Assembly (NCBI RefSeq): GCF_014649335.1
Contig: NZ_BMSV01000003.1
Span: 124,001-188,000, forward strand
Direction: 5' to 3'
From: Streptomyces roseolilacinus
Lineage (GTDB): Bacteria; Actinomycetota; Actinomycetes; Streptomycetales; Streptomycetaceae
Length of the DNA: 64,000 bases
A program made the position numbers and the translations under genes. Numbering within the stretch: position 1 is the stretch's first letter; each line of letters starts with the position of its first letter. Shown here piece by piece: positions 16,352 through 25,085 of the stretch. The notes under the pieces were generated by a model, which saw nothing but the letters and a program-made list of their open reading frames with translations, had not been told where the DNA came from and made no database searches.

Positions 16352-16380
16352 AGGCTGGCAGCGGGAATGAGCCACGTCAA
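16352..16380 (-). promoter_or_regulatory. Promoter of leader 2: TTGACG, 17-nt spacer, CAGCCT
   Basis: In gene direction TTGACG (16380-16375) is followed by 17 bases, a weak -10 hexamer CAGCCT (16357-16352), seven bases and the leader ATG. The same layout, TTGACG-17-hexamer-7-ATG, occurs at leader 3. TGGCTCAT/ATGAGCCA arms (16338-16345 and 16367-16374) flank the spacer and could be an operator. Confidence 0.55.
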
Positions 16381-16443
16381 TGCGAGAAACAGCGCCGTAT
16401 CACATTCCGGATTTCACGACACGCGCCTGAAGCGTGCCGTTCA

Positions 16444-17454
16444 TCATCCGCGTCGCGCGGTCGCCCTCTCCAGCCGGGCGCGCAGATCGGCCAGACGGAT
16501 CCCGAGCCGCCGCAGGGGGGTGGGCGGCAGCGCACGGGCGGAGCCGCGTGCGTAGTGGCGCTCGACGTAGAACTGACCCGCGCCGAGCACGGTGGTGACG
16601 GCGATGTACCAGACGGTGGCCACCATCAGCAGCGGGATGACCTGGTACGTCTGGTTGTAGACCAGCTGCACCGAGTACAGCAGGTCGTGCACCGCGAGGA
16701 CGCTGACGATGCTGGTGCCCTTCAGGGTGCCGATCAGCATGTTCCCCGCGGTCGGGACGATGGCGCGCATCGCCTGGGGGACGACGATCCGGCGCAGGGC
16801 GCGCGGCCTGCCGATGCCGAGAGCCTGGGCGGCTTCCGTCTGGCCGGCGTCGACCGAGAGGATGCCGCCGCGCACCACCTCTGCGGCATAGGCGGCTTCG
16901 TGCAGGGTCAGGCCGATGACGGCGGTGAGGGTGGGGCCGAGCAGGTTGACGGTCTTGACGGTGACGAACTCGGGCCCGAAGGGGATGCCGAGTCCCAGCG
17001 TGGGGTAGAGCGCGCCGATGTTGAACCAGAACAGCAGCTGCACCAGCAGCGGGGTGGACCGGAAGATCCACACGTAGCCCCAGCTCAGCGTGCGCAGAAC
17101 CGGGTTGGCGGACAGGCGCATCACGGCCAGGGGAGTGCCGAGCAGGAAGCCGAGCACCATCACCACACCGGTCAGCCACAGGGTGAGGAGCAACCCCTCC
17201 AGCACGGCGGTGGTGGTGAAGTAGCGGCCGACCACGTCCCACTGGAAGGCGCGGTTGCGGACGACGGAGTTGACCACCATCGCGAAGACCAGCAGCGCGA
17301 CGACGGCCGTCAGCCGGCGGCCGACGTGCCGGCGCGGCACGATCCGCGGGAGATCGACTTCGTGGCCCCGACCGTCGGAGGGGCTCGGGTGTCGTGGAGG
17401 TGGGAAGGACGCGGAGACGGGGGAGGGGCGGTGGACGTCGGACGGCGAAGCCAT
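16444..17454 (-). CDS. Amino-acid-type ABC permease (HisM/TcyB family), unpartnered
   Basis: 336 residues from ATG 17454, with GGAG upstream. After a 50-residue cytosolic segment it has about five helices and the HisM coupling loop EAAQALGIGRPRALRRIVVPQAMR. It closely resembles the permease at 20788-21816, including VPQAMRAI/PTAGN, GTS and FYVERHYARG..PPTPLRR segments, so the two are paralogues. No ATPase or binding protein accompanies it on its strand; it may share those encoded at 19798-23664. Sulfur amino acid (cystine or similar) import is inferred from context. Its start is coupled (TGATG) to a small upstream ORF. Confidence 0.85.
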   Translation of the reverse strand: MASPSDVHRPSPVSASFPPPRHPSPSDGRGHEVDLPRIVPRRHVGRRLTAVVALLVFAMVVNSVVRNRAFQWDVVGRYFTTTAVLEGLLLTLWLTGVVMVLGFLLGTPLAVMRLSANPVLRTLSWGYVWIFRSTPLLVQLLFWFNIGALYPTLGLGIPFGPEFVTVKTVNLLGPTLTAVIGLTLHEAAYAAEVVRGGILSVDAGQTEAAQALGIGRPRALRRIVVPQAMRAIVPTAGNMLIGTLKGTSIVSVLAVHDLLYSVQLVYNQTYQVIPLLMVATVWYIAVTTVLGAGQFYVERHYARGSARALPPTPLRRLGIRLADLRARLERATARRG

Positions 17455-17675
17455 CAGAAGGCTCTCCAGGTGAGGGAGGCGCGGGCGGCGGTGGCCACCC
17501 GGCGGCGCACGTGCACGGACTCCGGACGGACCCGGCGCGGGGCACTGGGTTGGAGGCTGGTCTCCGACGTCGTCACACTCGCCGCGTCCCTCAACGCGGC
17601 CGGTACGGCCACCGCGCGCGGCGGAGCCGGTCCGGCCTCGATCGTACGGGCGCACCGCGCGCAGGTGTCAACCAC
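17454..17675 (-). CDS. Small ORF coupled to the permease, possible degenerate leader (leader 5)
   Basis: The frame ends at TGA 17456-17454, overlapping the permease ATG by one base. Its end reads SVHVRRRVATAARASL then TWRAF, which resembles the leader core H-[IV]-D-[LF]-x-R-V-x-x-A but lacks the Asp and the terminal Cys. The true start is unclear: GTG codons at the SVHV segment would give about 20 codons; the longest frame gives 73 residues beginning MVDTCARCAR. It may be a decayed sulfur leader or simply a coupling ORF. Confidence 0.35.
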   Translation of the reverse strand: MVDTCARCARTIEAGPAPPRAVAVPAALRDAASVTTSETSLQPSAPRRVRPESVHVRRRVATAARASLTWRAF

Positions 17676-17723
17676 ACCGGCCCCCGGGAGCCGCCCGACG
17701 CCGGTCCGGCATCCGGGCCGTGG

Positions 17724-17752
17724 TTGACGGGAAGCACGATGTACTGCTCAAT
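17724..17752 (+). promoter_or_regulatory. Promoter of leader 3: TTGACG, 17-nt spacer, CTCAAT
   Basis: TTGACG at 17724-17729, 17 bases, CTCAAT at 17747-17752, then seven bases to the ATG at 17760. The predicted start is the A of the ATG, so the mRNA would be leaderless. The architecture equals that of leader 2 on the other strand. Confidence 0.55.
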
Positions 17753-17759
17753 TGGTCGC

Positions 17760-17837
17760 ATGAACGCCGAGCAGCGCCTGGTCACCCGTGACCACATCGA
17801 CTTCGGTCGGGTGTGGTCCGCGGCGTGTTGCGCCTGA
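17760..17837 (+). CDS. Cysteine leader peptide upstream of the LLM/GNAT/ABC operon (leader 3)
   Basis: A 25-codon ORF from ATG 17760 to TGA 17837, ending DHIDFGRVWSAACCA. It has the H-I-D-F-x-R-V core and a Cys-Cys pair one codon before the end. No ribosome site precedes it; promoter spacing suggests a leaderless mRNA. It lies 327 bases before the LLM monooxygenase gene of an organosulfur operon. A 6-bp stem (17847-17864) follows the stop after nine bases. The likely role is cysteine-responsive attenuation, by analogy with mycobacterial poly-Cys leaders. Confidence 0.78.
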   Translation: MNAEQRLVTRDHIDFGRVWSAACCA

Positions 17838-17846
17838 CGCGGCAGC

Positions 17847-17864
17847 GGGCCGTCTGACCGGCCC
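17847..17864 (+). promoter_or_regulatory. Stem-loop directly after leader 3, candidate attenuator
   Basis: GGGCCG (17847-17852) pairs with CGGCCC (17859-17864) across a six-base loop, nine bases after the leader stop codon, followed by a pyrimidine-rich run. A ribosome stalled on the Cys codons would cover the bases next to this stem, so it could be conditional. Confidence 0.4.
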
Positions 17865-18164
17865 TTCCCTCCCTCGGTGACCCCGTCGCGGGCCGAGTTC
17901 CTTCCCTCGTGGCACCGTCGTACGCAGGTGCTCGGCACACGTCGAGCCCGCGTACGGACCGTCCTGCGAGACCTGACCGCGCTGCCGCCGCCCTCCCTCG
18001 CCCGAGGTCCCCGCCCCGGCGTCGTCACACCCGTTCCGACCTGTTTCCCAGCACCCTGAAGCGCCGTCACACCGTCCGCGCCGAAGGCTGCCCTGCTCCG
18101 CCGTGCCCGGCCCGTGCCGCCGCACGACGGCACGGCCCGAGGACTTGAGGAAAGGCCATCTCCC

Positions 18165-19283
18165 ATGCCCGTGGAGTTCCTTGGCATCGCCGCCACCAAC
18201 GACGGCTCCGAAACCACCCCGCGCTCCGGCGCCGCCTTCGACAAGGAGTACACGCTCCGGCTCGCCCGGGCGCACGAGGACCACGGCTGGGACCGGGTGC
18301 TGTTCGCCTACGGCTCCGGATCGCCCGACCCCGCGCCGGCCGCCGCGTACGTCGCGAGCCGGCTGGACCGTCTCCAGCTCCTCCTCGCCCACCGGCCCAA
18401 CGTCTCGTACCCCACCTTCGCCGCCAAGACCTTCGCCACCCTCGACCAGATCAGCGAGGGCAGGCTGACCGTGCACTTCATCACCGGCGGCAACGATCAC
18501 GAGCAGGGCCGTGAGGGCGACACGCTCACCAAGGACGAGCGCTACGCCCGCACCCGCGAGTACATCCGGATCGTCAAGAAGATCTGGACCACCCACGAGC
18601 CCTTCGACCACGAAGGCGAGCACTACCGCTTCCACGACTTCGTCAGTGACGTCTTCCCGGCGCAACGTCCCCGTCCCGACGTGTCGTTCGGGGGATCGTC
18701 GCCGGCGGCGTACGAGGCCGGGGGCGCCGAGGCCGACGTCTACTGCCTGTGGGGCGAGCCCCTGGCCAGGACCGCCGAGCAGATCGAGGCCGTGAAGGCC
18801 GCCGCGAAGGCCGCGGGCCGGACCGATGTGCCCCGCATCCAGGTGGCGTTCCGGCCGATCATCGCCCCGACCGAGGAACTGGCCTGGGAGAAGGCCCACC
18901 GCACCCTCGACGCCATCCGGGACCGGGGCGCGGCAGGACCCAAGCGGCGGCACCGCACCGGCGCCCCGGAAAACGCCGGCTCGCAGCGGCTGATCGCCAT
19001 CGCCGAGGCGGGGGAGCGCTACGACCGCGCCCTGTGGACCCCGACCGCCGCCGCGACCGGAGGGTCCGGCAACTCCAACGCCCTGGTCGGCACCCCGGAG
19101 ACGGTCGCCCAGGCGCTCCTCGACTACTACGACCTCGGCGTCGACATCCTCTCCGCCCGCGGCTACGACCTTCTGGGCGACGCCGTCGACTTCGGCCGGT
19201 ACGTGATCCCGATCGTCCGCGAGGAGGTCGCCAAGCGCGACGCCGAGCGGGCGGCGCGCGGCACCCTCGCGGTGGTGAGGTGA
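18165..19283 (+). CDS. LLM flavin-dependent alkanesulfonate-type monooxygenase (SsuD-like)
   Basis: 372 residues from ATG 18165 with GAGGAAAGG upstream; an in-frame upstream ATG lacks a ribosome site. Motifs include YVASRLDRLQLLLAHRPNVS, SYPTFAAKTFATLDQISEGR and LTVHFITGG, which correspond to the SsuD FMN and substrate region, and GGSSPAAYEAGG. Length is close to SsuD (about 380). It would desulfonate alkanesulfonates to aldehyde and sulfite using FMNH2 from SsuE (23769). First gene of a seven-gene plus-strand operon; its stop overlaps the GNAT gene start. Confidence 0.88.
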   Translation: MPVEFLGIAATNDGSETTPRSGAAFDKEYTLRLARAHEDHGWDRVLFAYGSGSPDPAPAAAYVASRLDRLQLLLAHRPNVSYPTFAAKTFATLDQISEGRLTVHFITGGNDHEQGREGDTLTKDERYARTREYIRIVKKIWTTHEPFDHEGEHYRFHDFVSDVFPAQRPRPDVSFGGSSPAAYEAGGAEADVYCLWGEPLARTAEQIEAVKAAAKAAGRTDVPRIQVAFRPIIAPTEELAWEKAHRTLDAIRDRGAAGPKRRHRTGAPENAGSQRLIAIAEAGERYDRALWTPTAAATGGSGNSNALVGTPETVAQALLDYYDLGVDILSARGYDLLGDAVDFGRYVIPIVREEVAKRDAERAARGTLAVVR

Positions 19284-19801
19284 TGACGTACACCCCGGAA
19301 CCGTCGGTGATCCACGTCCCTGTCTCCGACCCCCGCGTCCGGCCCCTGCTGCGGGAACTGGGCGACGAGTACTCCCGGCGCTACGGCAAGGACGCGCACG
19401 CCGAGTTCTCCCGCTACCCCGACGAGGAGTTCACCGCCCCGCACGGCGGCATCCTGCTCCTGCTCCTCGAACACGGCGAGCCGGTCGCGGGCGGCGCCTT
19501 CCGCCGCTACGACGCGACCACGGCCGAGCTGAAACGGATCTGGACGCACTCCGCCCACCGCCGCAAGGGCCTCGCCAGACGTGTCGTCGCCGAACTGGAA
19601 CGCGAGGCGAGCGCCCGTGACTACCGGCGGATCTACCTGACCACCGGCCCACGCCAGCCCGAGGCCCGCGGCCTGTACCTGGCCACCGGCTACGCCCCGC
19701 TGTTCGACACGGAGGCCGACCCGGAGGCCATCGGCCCGCTGCCCTTCGAAAAACACCTGCCGGCAACCGCGACCCACCCAGGAAAGGCGGCACGTCTGTG
19801 A
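19283..19801 (+). CDS. GNAT-family N-acetyltransferase
   Basis: 172 residues from ATG 19283, whose A overlaps the LLM stop (TGATG); GTG 19280 is an alternative start. Acetyl-CoA binding is visible in IWTHSAHRRKGLARRVVAELE, the R/Q-x-x-G-x-A motif, and the C-terminal segment EARGLYLATGYAPLF is the usual alpha4-beta7 region. Embedded between an organosulfur monooxygenase and a transporter, it could acetylate an amine or a sulfur amino acid such as an S-substituted cysteine; that substrate idea is inference. Its stop overlaps the next gene (GTGA). Confidence 0.85.
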   Translation: MTYTPEPSVIHVPVSDPRVRPLLRELGDEYSRRYGKDAHAEFSRYPDEEFTAPHGGILLLLLEHGEPVAGGAFRRYDATTAELKRIWTHSAHRRKGLARRVVAELEREASARDYRRIYLTTGPRQPEARGLYLATGYAPLFDTEADPEAIGPLPFEKHLPATATHPGKAARL

Positions 19802-20766
19802 GCGCCCGTGACATCGGAACACACCTGCGCTGTCTGCGCGTCGCCGCCGCCACCGCCGCGCTGGCGCCCCTCATCGCCCTGACCGCCTGCGGTTCCGGCG
19901 ACCCCTCGGGCAGCACCCCGGTGGGCGCCCAGGCATCACCGGCGCCGACCGACGACCCGATCGCCGCCGTACGCAAGGTGGAATCCGCCGCCGCCCTCCT
20001 GCCCGCCGACGTACGCGAGGCGGGCACGCTGCGGATCGGCAGCTCGATCGGATCCCCGCCCGGCGCGTACTACCCGAACGGGCAGGACAAGCCGCCCGCC
20101 GGCCAGGACATCGACATGGCCGACGCGGTGGCCAAGGTCCTCGGTGTGAAGCTGGAGCGGCAGGACGCCTCCTTCGAGACGATCCTGCCCGCCCTCGGCA
20201 GCGGCAAGTACGACGTCGGCACCGGCAACTTCGGCGTCACCGCCGAACGCCTGAAGACCGTCGACTTCGTCACCTACATCAACGACGGCCAGGGCTTCGC
20301 GGTGAGGAAGGGCAACCCCACCCTCACGACGAAGGTCACCGACCTCACCCAGCTGTGCGGGCTGACCATCGGCACCGGTGCCGGCACCACCTTCGAGGCG
20401 ACCCTGACCGCGAAGAAGGGCGTGTGCGCCGAGGCCGGCAAGAAGCCGTACGACGTCAAGGTCTACTCGGAGAACGGCGCGACGCTCACCGCGCTCCAGC
20501 AGGGCCGGATCGACGTCGTCATGTCGACCATCAACGGGCTGCGCCACCAGGCGGCGCAGCCCGCCGCGCAGACCGCCTTCCTCGGCGAGTACCACCGCCT
20601 CGACGTCGGCTTCGCCTTCAAGAAGGGCTCCCCGCTCACCAGGGCGTTCCAGGCCGCCGTCAACGAGCTGATCAAGGACGGCACGTACGCCCGGATCCTC
20701 GGGAAGTGGGGCACCGCTGCCTCCGCGATCGACACGTCCCAGATCAACCCGCCCGAGCACACATGA
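19798..20766 (+). CDS. Amino-acid ABC transporter substrate-binding lipoprotein
   Basis: 322 residues from GTG 19798, overlapping the GNAT stop by four bases, with GGAAAGG upstream. The signal ends in IALTACGSG (lipobox). The mature protein is a family-3 solute-binding protein: [40 protein letters not shown] and [12 protein letters not shown] are the standard blocks. It would bind an amino acid or similar zwitterion outside the membrane and deliver it to the permease encoded next. Sulfur compound specificity is inferred from the operon. Confidence 0.88.
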   Translation: MSARDIGTHLRCLRVAAATAALAPLIALTACGSGDPSGSTPVGAQASPAPTDDPIAAVRKVESAAALLPADVREAGTLRIGSSIGSPPGAYYPNGQDKPPAGQDIDMADAVAKVLGVKLERQDASFETILPALGSGKYDVGTGNFGVTAERLKTVDFVTYINDGQGFAVRKGNPTLTTKVTDLTQLCGLTIGTGAGTTFEATLTAKKGVCAEAGKKPYDVKVYSENGATLTALQQGRIDVVMSTINGLRHQAAQPAAQTAFLGEYHRLDVGFAFKKGSPLTRAFQAAVNELIKDGTYARILGKWGTAASAIDTSQINPPEHT

Positions 20767-20787
20767 GAGTTGAGCAGGAACACCACG

Positions 20788-21812
20788 ATGGCTCTCACCG
20801 CCGATCCCACCGCCGCGCCACCGGGCGCGGCCTCCCCTGGCGCCGACCGCGAAACACGGCCGGCCCCGGACGACCCGGCCGCCCTCGAGGTCGTCCCCGT
20901 CCGCCACTACGCCCGCTGGGCGGCGGCCGTCGCCGTGATCGTGCTGGTGTCCCAGTTCGTGCACGGGCTGGCCACCAACCCGGTCTGGGAGTGGGGCGTC
21001 TTCCGCGCCTACTTCCTGTCCGAGACGATCGTCCAGGCGGTGTGGGTGACCCTCCAGCTCACCGCGTACGCCACCGTCCTCGGCTTTCTCCTCGGCACCG
21101 TCCTGGCGTTCATGAGGCTGTCGGGCAGCCCGGTGCTGCAGACCGTCGCCTGGTCCTACATCTGGATCTTCCGGTCCGTCCCGATGATCGTCCAGCTGGT
21201 GTTCTGGTTCAACCTGAGCGCCCTGTACGAGGAGTTGGGCGTCGGCATCCCCTTCGGGCCGGTGCTCTGGTCCGTCGACAGCAACAGCCTCATCGGCACC
21301 ATCGGCGCCGCCGTCATCGGGCTGACGCTCCATCAGGCGGCCTACGCCGCCGAGATCGTGCGCGGCGGCGTGATCGCCGTCGACCACGGGCAGTCGGAGG
21401 CCGCCGCCGCCCTCGGCATCCCCCGGCTGCGACAGATCCGCCGGATCGTACTGCCGCAGGCCATGCGCGCCATCCTGCCCACGGCAGGCAACGAGGTCAT
21501 CGGCCTGCTCAAGGGCACCTCGGTGGTGTACGTGATGTCCATCGGCGAGCTCTTCTACCAGGTGCAGGTGATCTACGGCCGCAACGGCCGGGTGATCCCC
21601 CTGCTCCTTGTCGCCACCGCCTGGTACGTGGTCCTCACCACCCTGCTGTCGGTCGCGCAGTACTACGTGGAACGCCACTTCGCCCGAGGCGCCGACCGCA
21701 CTCCGCCGCCCACCCCGCTCCGGCGCGCCCGGCGCTTCGTACGCGACCTGCGCGAGGCGGCCGCACGGCGCGACCAGCCCGTCGTACCCCCGAAGCCCCT
21801 GGGAGAGAACCG

Positions 21813-21816
<4 letters not shown>
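20788..21816 (+). CDS. Amino-acid ABC transporter permease (HisM/TcyB family)
   Basis: 342 residues from ATG 20788 with AGGAA ten bases upstream. Five to six membrane helices follow a Pro/Ala-rich cytosolic segment; the coupling loop is [24 protein letters not shown]. The stop overlaps the ATPase ATG (ATGA). It is a paralogue of the permease at 16444-17454, and the two may form a heterodimeric or alternative channel with this ATPase. Confidence 0.9.
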
Positions 21817-22619
<803 letters not shown>

Positions 22620-22677
22620 CCACCCCTACCGACCCCTCACGCCCGCCCCCCGACCTCCCCCGGCAAGGAGCACGACC

Positions 22678-23664
22678 ATGTCCACCTCGATACGCCGCCG
22701 TACCACCACTGCCGCCTCGCTGGGACTGACCGCAGCCCTCGTCCTCGCCGCGTGCGGCAACCCTTCCGACGGCGGCACGACCGAGGTCGCGGCCGCGTCG
22801 GGCGGCACGGTGAAGATCAACCTGAGCCCCGACCAGAACCGCGTCACCACCGGCAGGGTCGACTCCATCGCCGCCGAGGTCCCGGAGGAGATCCGCAAGC
22901 GAGGCACCCTGGAGATCGTCGACTCCTCCGGCTCGGCCGCGCCGCTGACCTTCTTCGCCACCGACAACAAGACCGTCATCGGTGTCGAGCCCGACATCGC
23001 CCATCTGGTCGCCGACGTGCTCGGCCTCAAGCCGCACATCAACACGGTCTCCTGGGAGAACATCTTCGTCGGCCTCGACAGCTCCAAGTACGACGTCGGC
23101 TTCAGCAACATCACCGTCACCGAGGAGCGCAAGGAGAAGTACGACTTCGCCACCTACCGCGAGGACAACCTGGGCTTCGAGGCGAAGAAGGGCAGCGGCC
23201 TGAAGATCACCGGGCCCGAGGACGTGGCGGGCAGGACGGTCGCCGTGGGCAGCGGCACCAACCAGGAGAAGCTGCTCGTCGAATGGAGCAAGGCGAACGA
23301 GAAGGCCGGCCGCAAGCCGGTGGACATCAAGTACTACCAGGACGACAGCGACACCTACCTCGCCCTCCAGTCCGGCCGTATCGACCTCTACCTCGGTCCC
23401 CATCCGACCGCCGCCTACCACGCGGCCACCACCGGCAAGACCGAGGTCGTCGGCACGTACTCCGGAGCCGGCTCCACCCTCCAGGGCCTCATCGCCGCCA
23501 CCACCAAGAAGGACAACGGCCTGGCCGAGCCGCTCGCCGACGCGCTCGACCACGTCATCGGGAACGGCACGTACGCCAAGGTGCTGCAGCGCTGGGGCCT
23601 GTCCGACGAGGCCGTGACCACGTCCACGATCAACCCGCCCGGTCTGCCCCAGACCGGCAAGTAG
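22678..23664 (+). CDS. Second amino-acid ABC substrate-binding lipoprotein of the operon
   Basis: 328 residues from ATG 22678 with AAGGAG upstream. Signal ends LVLAACGNP (lipobox). Family-3 blocks are EPDIAHLVADVLGLKPHINT, NIFVGLDSSKYDVGFSNITV, and TYAKVLQRWGLSDEAV near the C-terminus. It is clearly diverged from the first binding protein at 19798, so one permease/ATPase pair is served by two receptors with probably different ligands. A 58-base gap separates it from the ATPase gene. Confidence 0.88.
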   Translation: MSTSIRRRTTTAASLGLTAALVLAACGNPSDGGTTEVAAASGGTVKINLSPDQNRVTTGRVDSIAAEVPEEIRKRGTLEIVDSSGSAAPLTFFATDNKTVIGVEPDIAHLVADVLGLKPHINTVSWENIFVGLDSSKYDVGFSNITVTEERKEKYDFATYREDNLGFEAKKGSGLKITGPEDVAGRTVAVGSGTNQEKLLVEWSKANEKAGRKPVDIKYYQDDSDTYLALQSGRIDLYLGPHPTAAYHAATTGKTEVVGTYSGAGSTLQGLIAATTKKDNGLAEPLADALDHVIGNGTYAKVLQRWGLSDEAVTTSTINPPGLPQTGK

Positions 23665-23768
23665 CCGTCACGGGAAGCGGGGCCGCGCACACCGCGGTCC
23701 GTCGCGTACGCGGCCCGGCCCCGCACCGTCCCACGCACATCCCCGTACTCGCTCCCGAAAGGTCCGCC

Positions 23769-24335
23769 ATGGCCACCGTCCTCTCCGTCTCCGGAAGCCC
23801 CTCCGCCACCTCTCGTACCGCCCGGCTGCTGCGCCATCTGGACCGGCGGCTCACGGCCCGGGGACACGAGGTGATCCCGCTGGACGTCCGTACCATCCCC
23901 GCCGAGGCCCTCCTCGGCGCCGATTTCCGGCACCCGGCGATCGTCGAGGCGACCGAGCTGTTCGCCCGCGCCGATGGAGTCGTGATCGGCACGCCCGTCT
24001 ACAAGGCGGCCTACTCGGGGCTGTTGAAGTCCCTGCTCGACCTGCTGCCGCAGTACGGCCTCGTCGGCAAGACGGTCCTTCCGCTGGCGACCGGTGGGAC
24101 CACCGCGCACGTCCTGGCGATCGACTACGCCCTGCGCCCCGTGCTCAGCTCCATGGGCGCCGCGCACATCGTCCAGGGCTGGTTCACCCTCGACAAGGAC
24201 ATCCAGGTGGGCGACGACGGCGCCCTGACCGTCGCGCCGGGCGCCGCCGAGGCCCTCGCCCAGGTCGTCGACCAGTTCTCCGACGCCCTCGGCAGTCGTA
24301 CGGCCCCGCCGGCTGCCGTCGGCCGAGCAGCCTGA
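23769..24335 (+). CDS. ssuE: NADPH-dependent FMN reductase, SsuE/MsuE type
   Basis: 188 residues from ATG 23769. The flavodoxin-like fold is clear: VLSVSGSPSATSRTARLL binds FMN phosphate, and GVVIGTPVYKAAYSGLLKSL with DLLPQYGLVGKTVLPLATGG is the SsuE signature. It supplies FMNH2 to two-component LLM and SfnB/DszC-type oxygenases. It is the only such reductase in the window, so it probably serves all the flavin monooxygenases of the supercluster. It ends the plus-strand operon begun at 18165; a broken rhodanese-like gene follows at once. Confidence 0.9.
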   Translation: MATVLSVSGSPSATSRTARLLRHLDRRLTARGHEVIPLDVRTIPAEALLGADFRHPAIVEATELFARADGVVIGTPVYKAAYSGLLKSLLDLLPQYGLVGKTVLPLATGGTTAHVLAIDYALRPVLSSMGAAHIVQGWFTLDKDIQVGDDGALTVAPGAAEALAQVVDQFSDALGSRTAPPAAVGRAA

Positions 24336-24336
24336 C

Positions 24337-24618
24337 CGTGAGCCGGAGCGGCGGCTCGATCCGCTCGGCGACCACCGGTCGCCGGAGGTCACCGGCCATG
24401 ACCGGACCGTCGTGGTGGTGTGCGACGAGGGGTACGCGTCCGGCCTCGCAGCGGTGCCGCTGCGGCAGTCGGGGCCGTACCGGGCGACGGACCCGGACGG
24501 CGAGTCCCCGGCACGGCGGCGAGCCGGCCTGCCCGTGAGGCCGCCCACCCCGCCTTCGGCCGGCACCTCAGCCTCGACGGCATCGCCGGTGGGCACCACG
24601 CCCACTGCAGAGGACTGA
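24337..24618 (+). pseudogene. C-terminal rhodanese-like domain fragment
   Basis: In the frame directly after the ssuE stop the sequence reads ERRLDPLGDHRSPEVTGHD, then RTVVVVCDEGYASGLAA and GPYRATD, matching the second half of a single-domain rhodanese with the Cys of the active-site loop (CDEGYAS). The first half and any ribosome site are absent, and the RATDLVGGF-type block is disrupted. It may be the remains of a sulfurtransferase gene of the sulfur region. Beyond about 24540 the frame no longer resembles the family. Confidence 0.65.
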
Positions 24619-24706
24619 AGGCCGCGGGGGCGGCCGTGCCGATCCTGGACTGGGCGGCTCACATCGCGGGCGGGACGGCCGCCCGGCCACGCCAAGGGCA
24701 CCCGGA

Positions 24707-24764
24707 CGGTTTCATGGAACCGAAACACGCCCTCCACCTTCGCCCGTCCGGCTCCTCCTAGGCT
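24707..24764 (+). promoter_or_regulatory. Putative operator and -10 for leader 4
   Basis: CGGTT and AACCG (24707-24711, 24718-24722) form an inverted repeat, and TAGGCT at 24759-24764 fits a -10 hexamer, giving a start near 24771 and about 78 bases of untranslated leader. A -35 is not clear. Confidence 0.3.
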
Positions 24765-24848
24765 GCGAGGACAGGGGGACCTGCCGCGCCGGAGCGTGCG
24801 GCAGGCCCGGCCCGAGCAGGACGAGCAACCGGAAGAGCGGAGGTGACG

Positions 24849-24986
24849 GTGCCGTCCCCCGTCTTCCCCGCTTCCCGTGTGCTCGCCCCGGCTGCCGCGG
24901 TTCTCCTCGCGCACGGCTGCGTCCGCCCGCACTCCCGCCCCCACATCGATCTGCGACGGGTGGCCGGCGCCCTCTGTCGTTCCTGA
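24849..24986 (+). CDS. Cysteine leader peptide upstream of the second LLM operon (leader 4)
   Basis: A 45-codon ORF from GTG 24849 (GGAGG five bases upstream) to TGA 24986. Its end is PHIDLRRVAGALCRS, sharing H-I-D-L-x-R-V and the terminal Cys with leaders 1-3; another Cys lies 21 residues before the end of the peptide. Unlike leaders 2 and 3 it has a ribosome site. It stops 99 bases before the LLM gene at 25086; an 18-nt tandem repeat and a hairpin fill that gap. Cysteine-dependent control of the downstream operon is inferred. Confidence 0.7.
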   Translation: MPSPVFPASRVLAPAAAVLLAHGCVRPHSRPHIDLRRVAGALCRS

Positions 24987-25024
24987 CCTGTTCCCCGCCT
25001 GTCGTCCCTGACCTGCTCCCCGCC
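24982..25024 (+). repeat. Tandem 18-nt direct repeat after leader 4
   Basis: CCTGACCTGTTCCCCGCC at 24982-24999 and CCTGACCTGCTCCCCGCC at 25007-25024 differ at one base. The first copy contains the leader stop codon. The repeat may be structural or a recent slippage duplication. Confidence 0.6.
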
Positions 25025-25029
25025 GTCGA

Positions 25030-25046
25030 GCCCTCCGCACGAGGGC
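25030..25046 (+). promoter_or_regulatory. Stem-loop before the LLM gene, candidate attenuator
   Basis: GCCCTC (25030-25035) pairs with GAGGGC (25041-25046) over a five-base loop. It lies between leader 4 and the ribosome site of the LLM gene. Confidence 0.35.
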
Positions 25047-25085
25047 CGATGACCCCGTACGGTCGACCAGGAAGGCCCCCTTCTC

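Noticed and set aside
24540..24780. Continuation of an enzyme after the rhodanese fragment (HPAFGRHLSLDGIAGGHHAH)
   Set aside because: The frame has His-rich text but no family I can name, and frame shifts relative to the rhodanese part; left unannotated.
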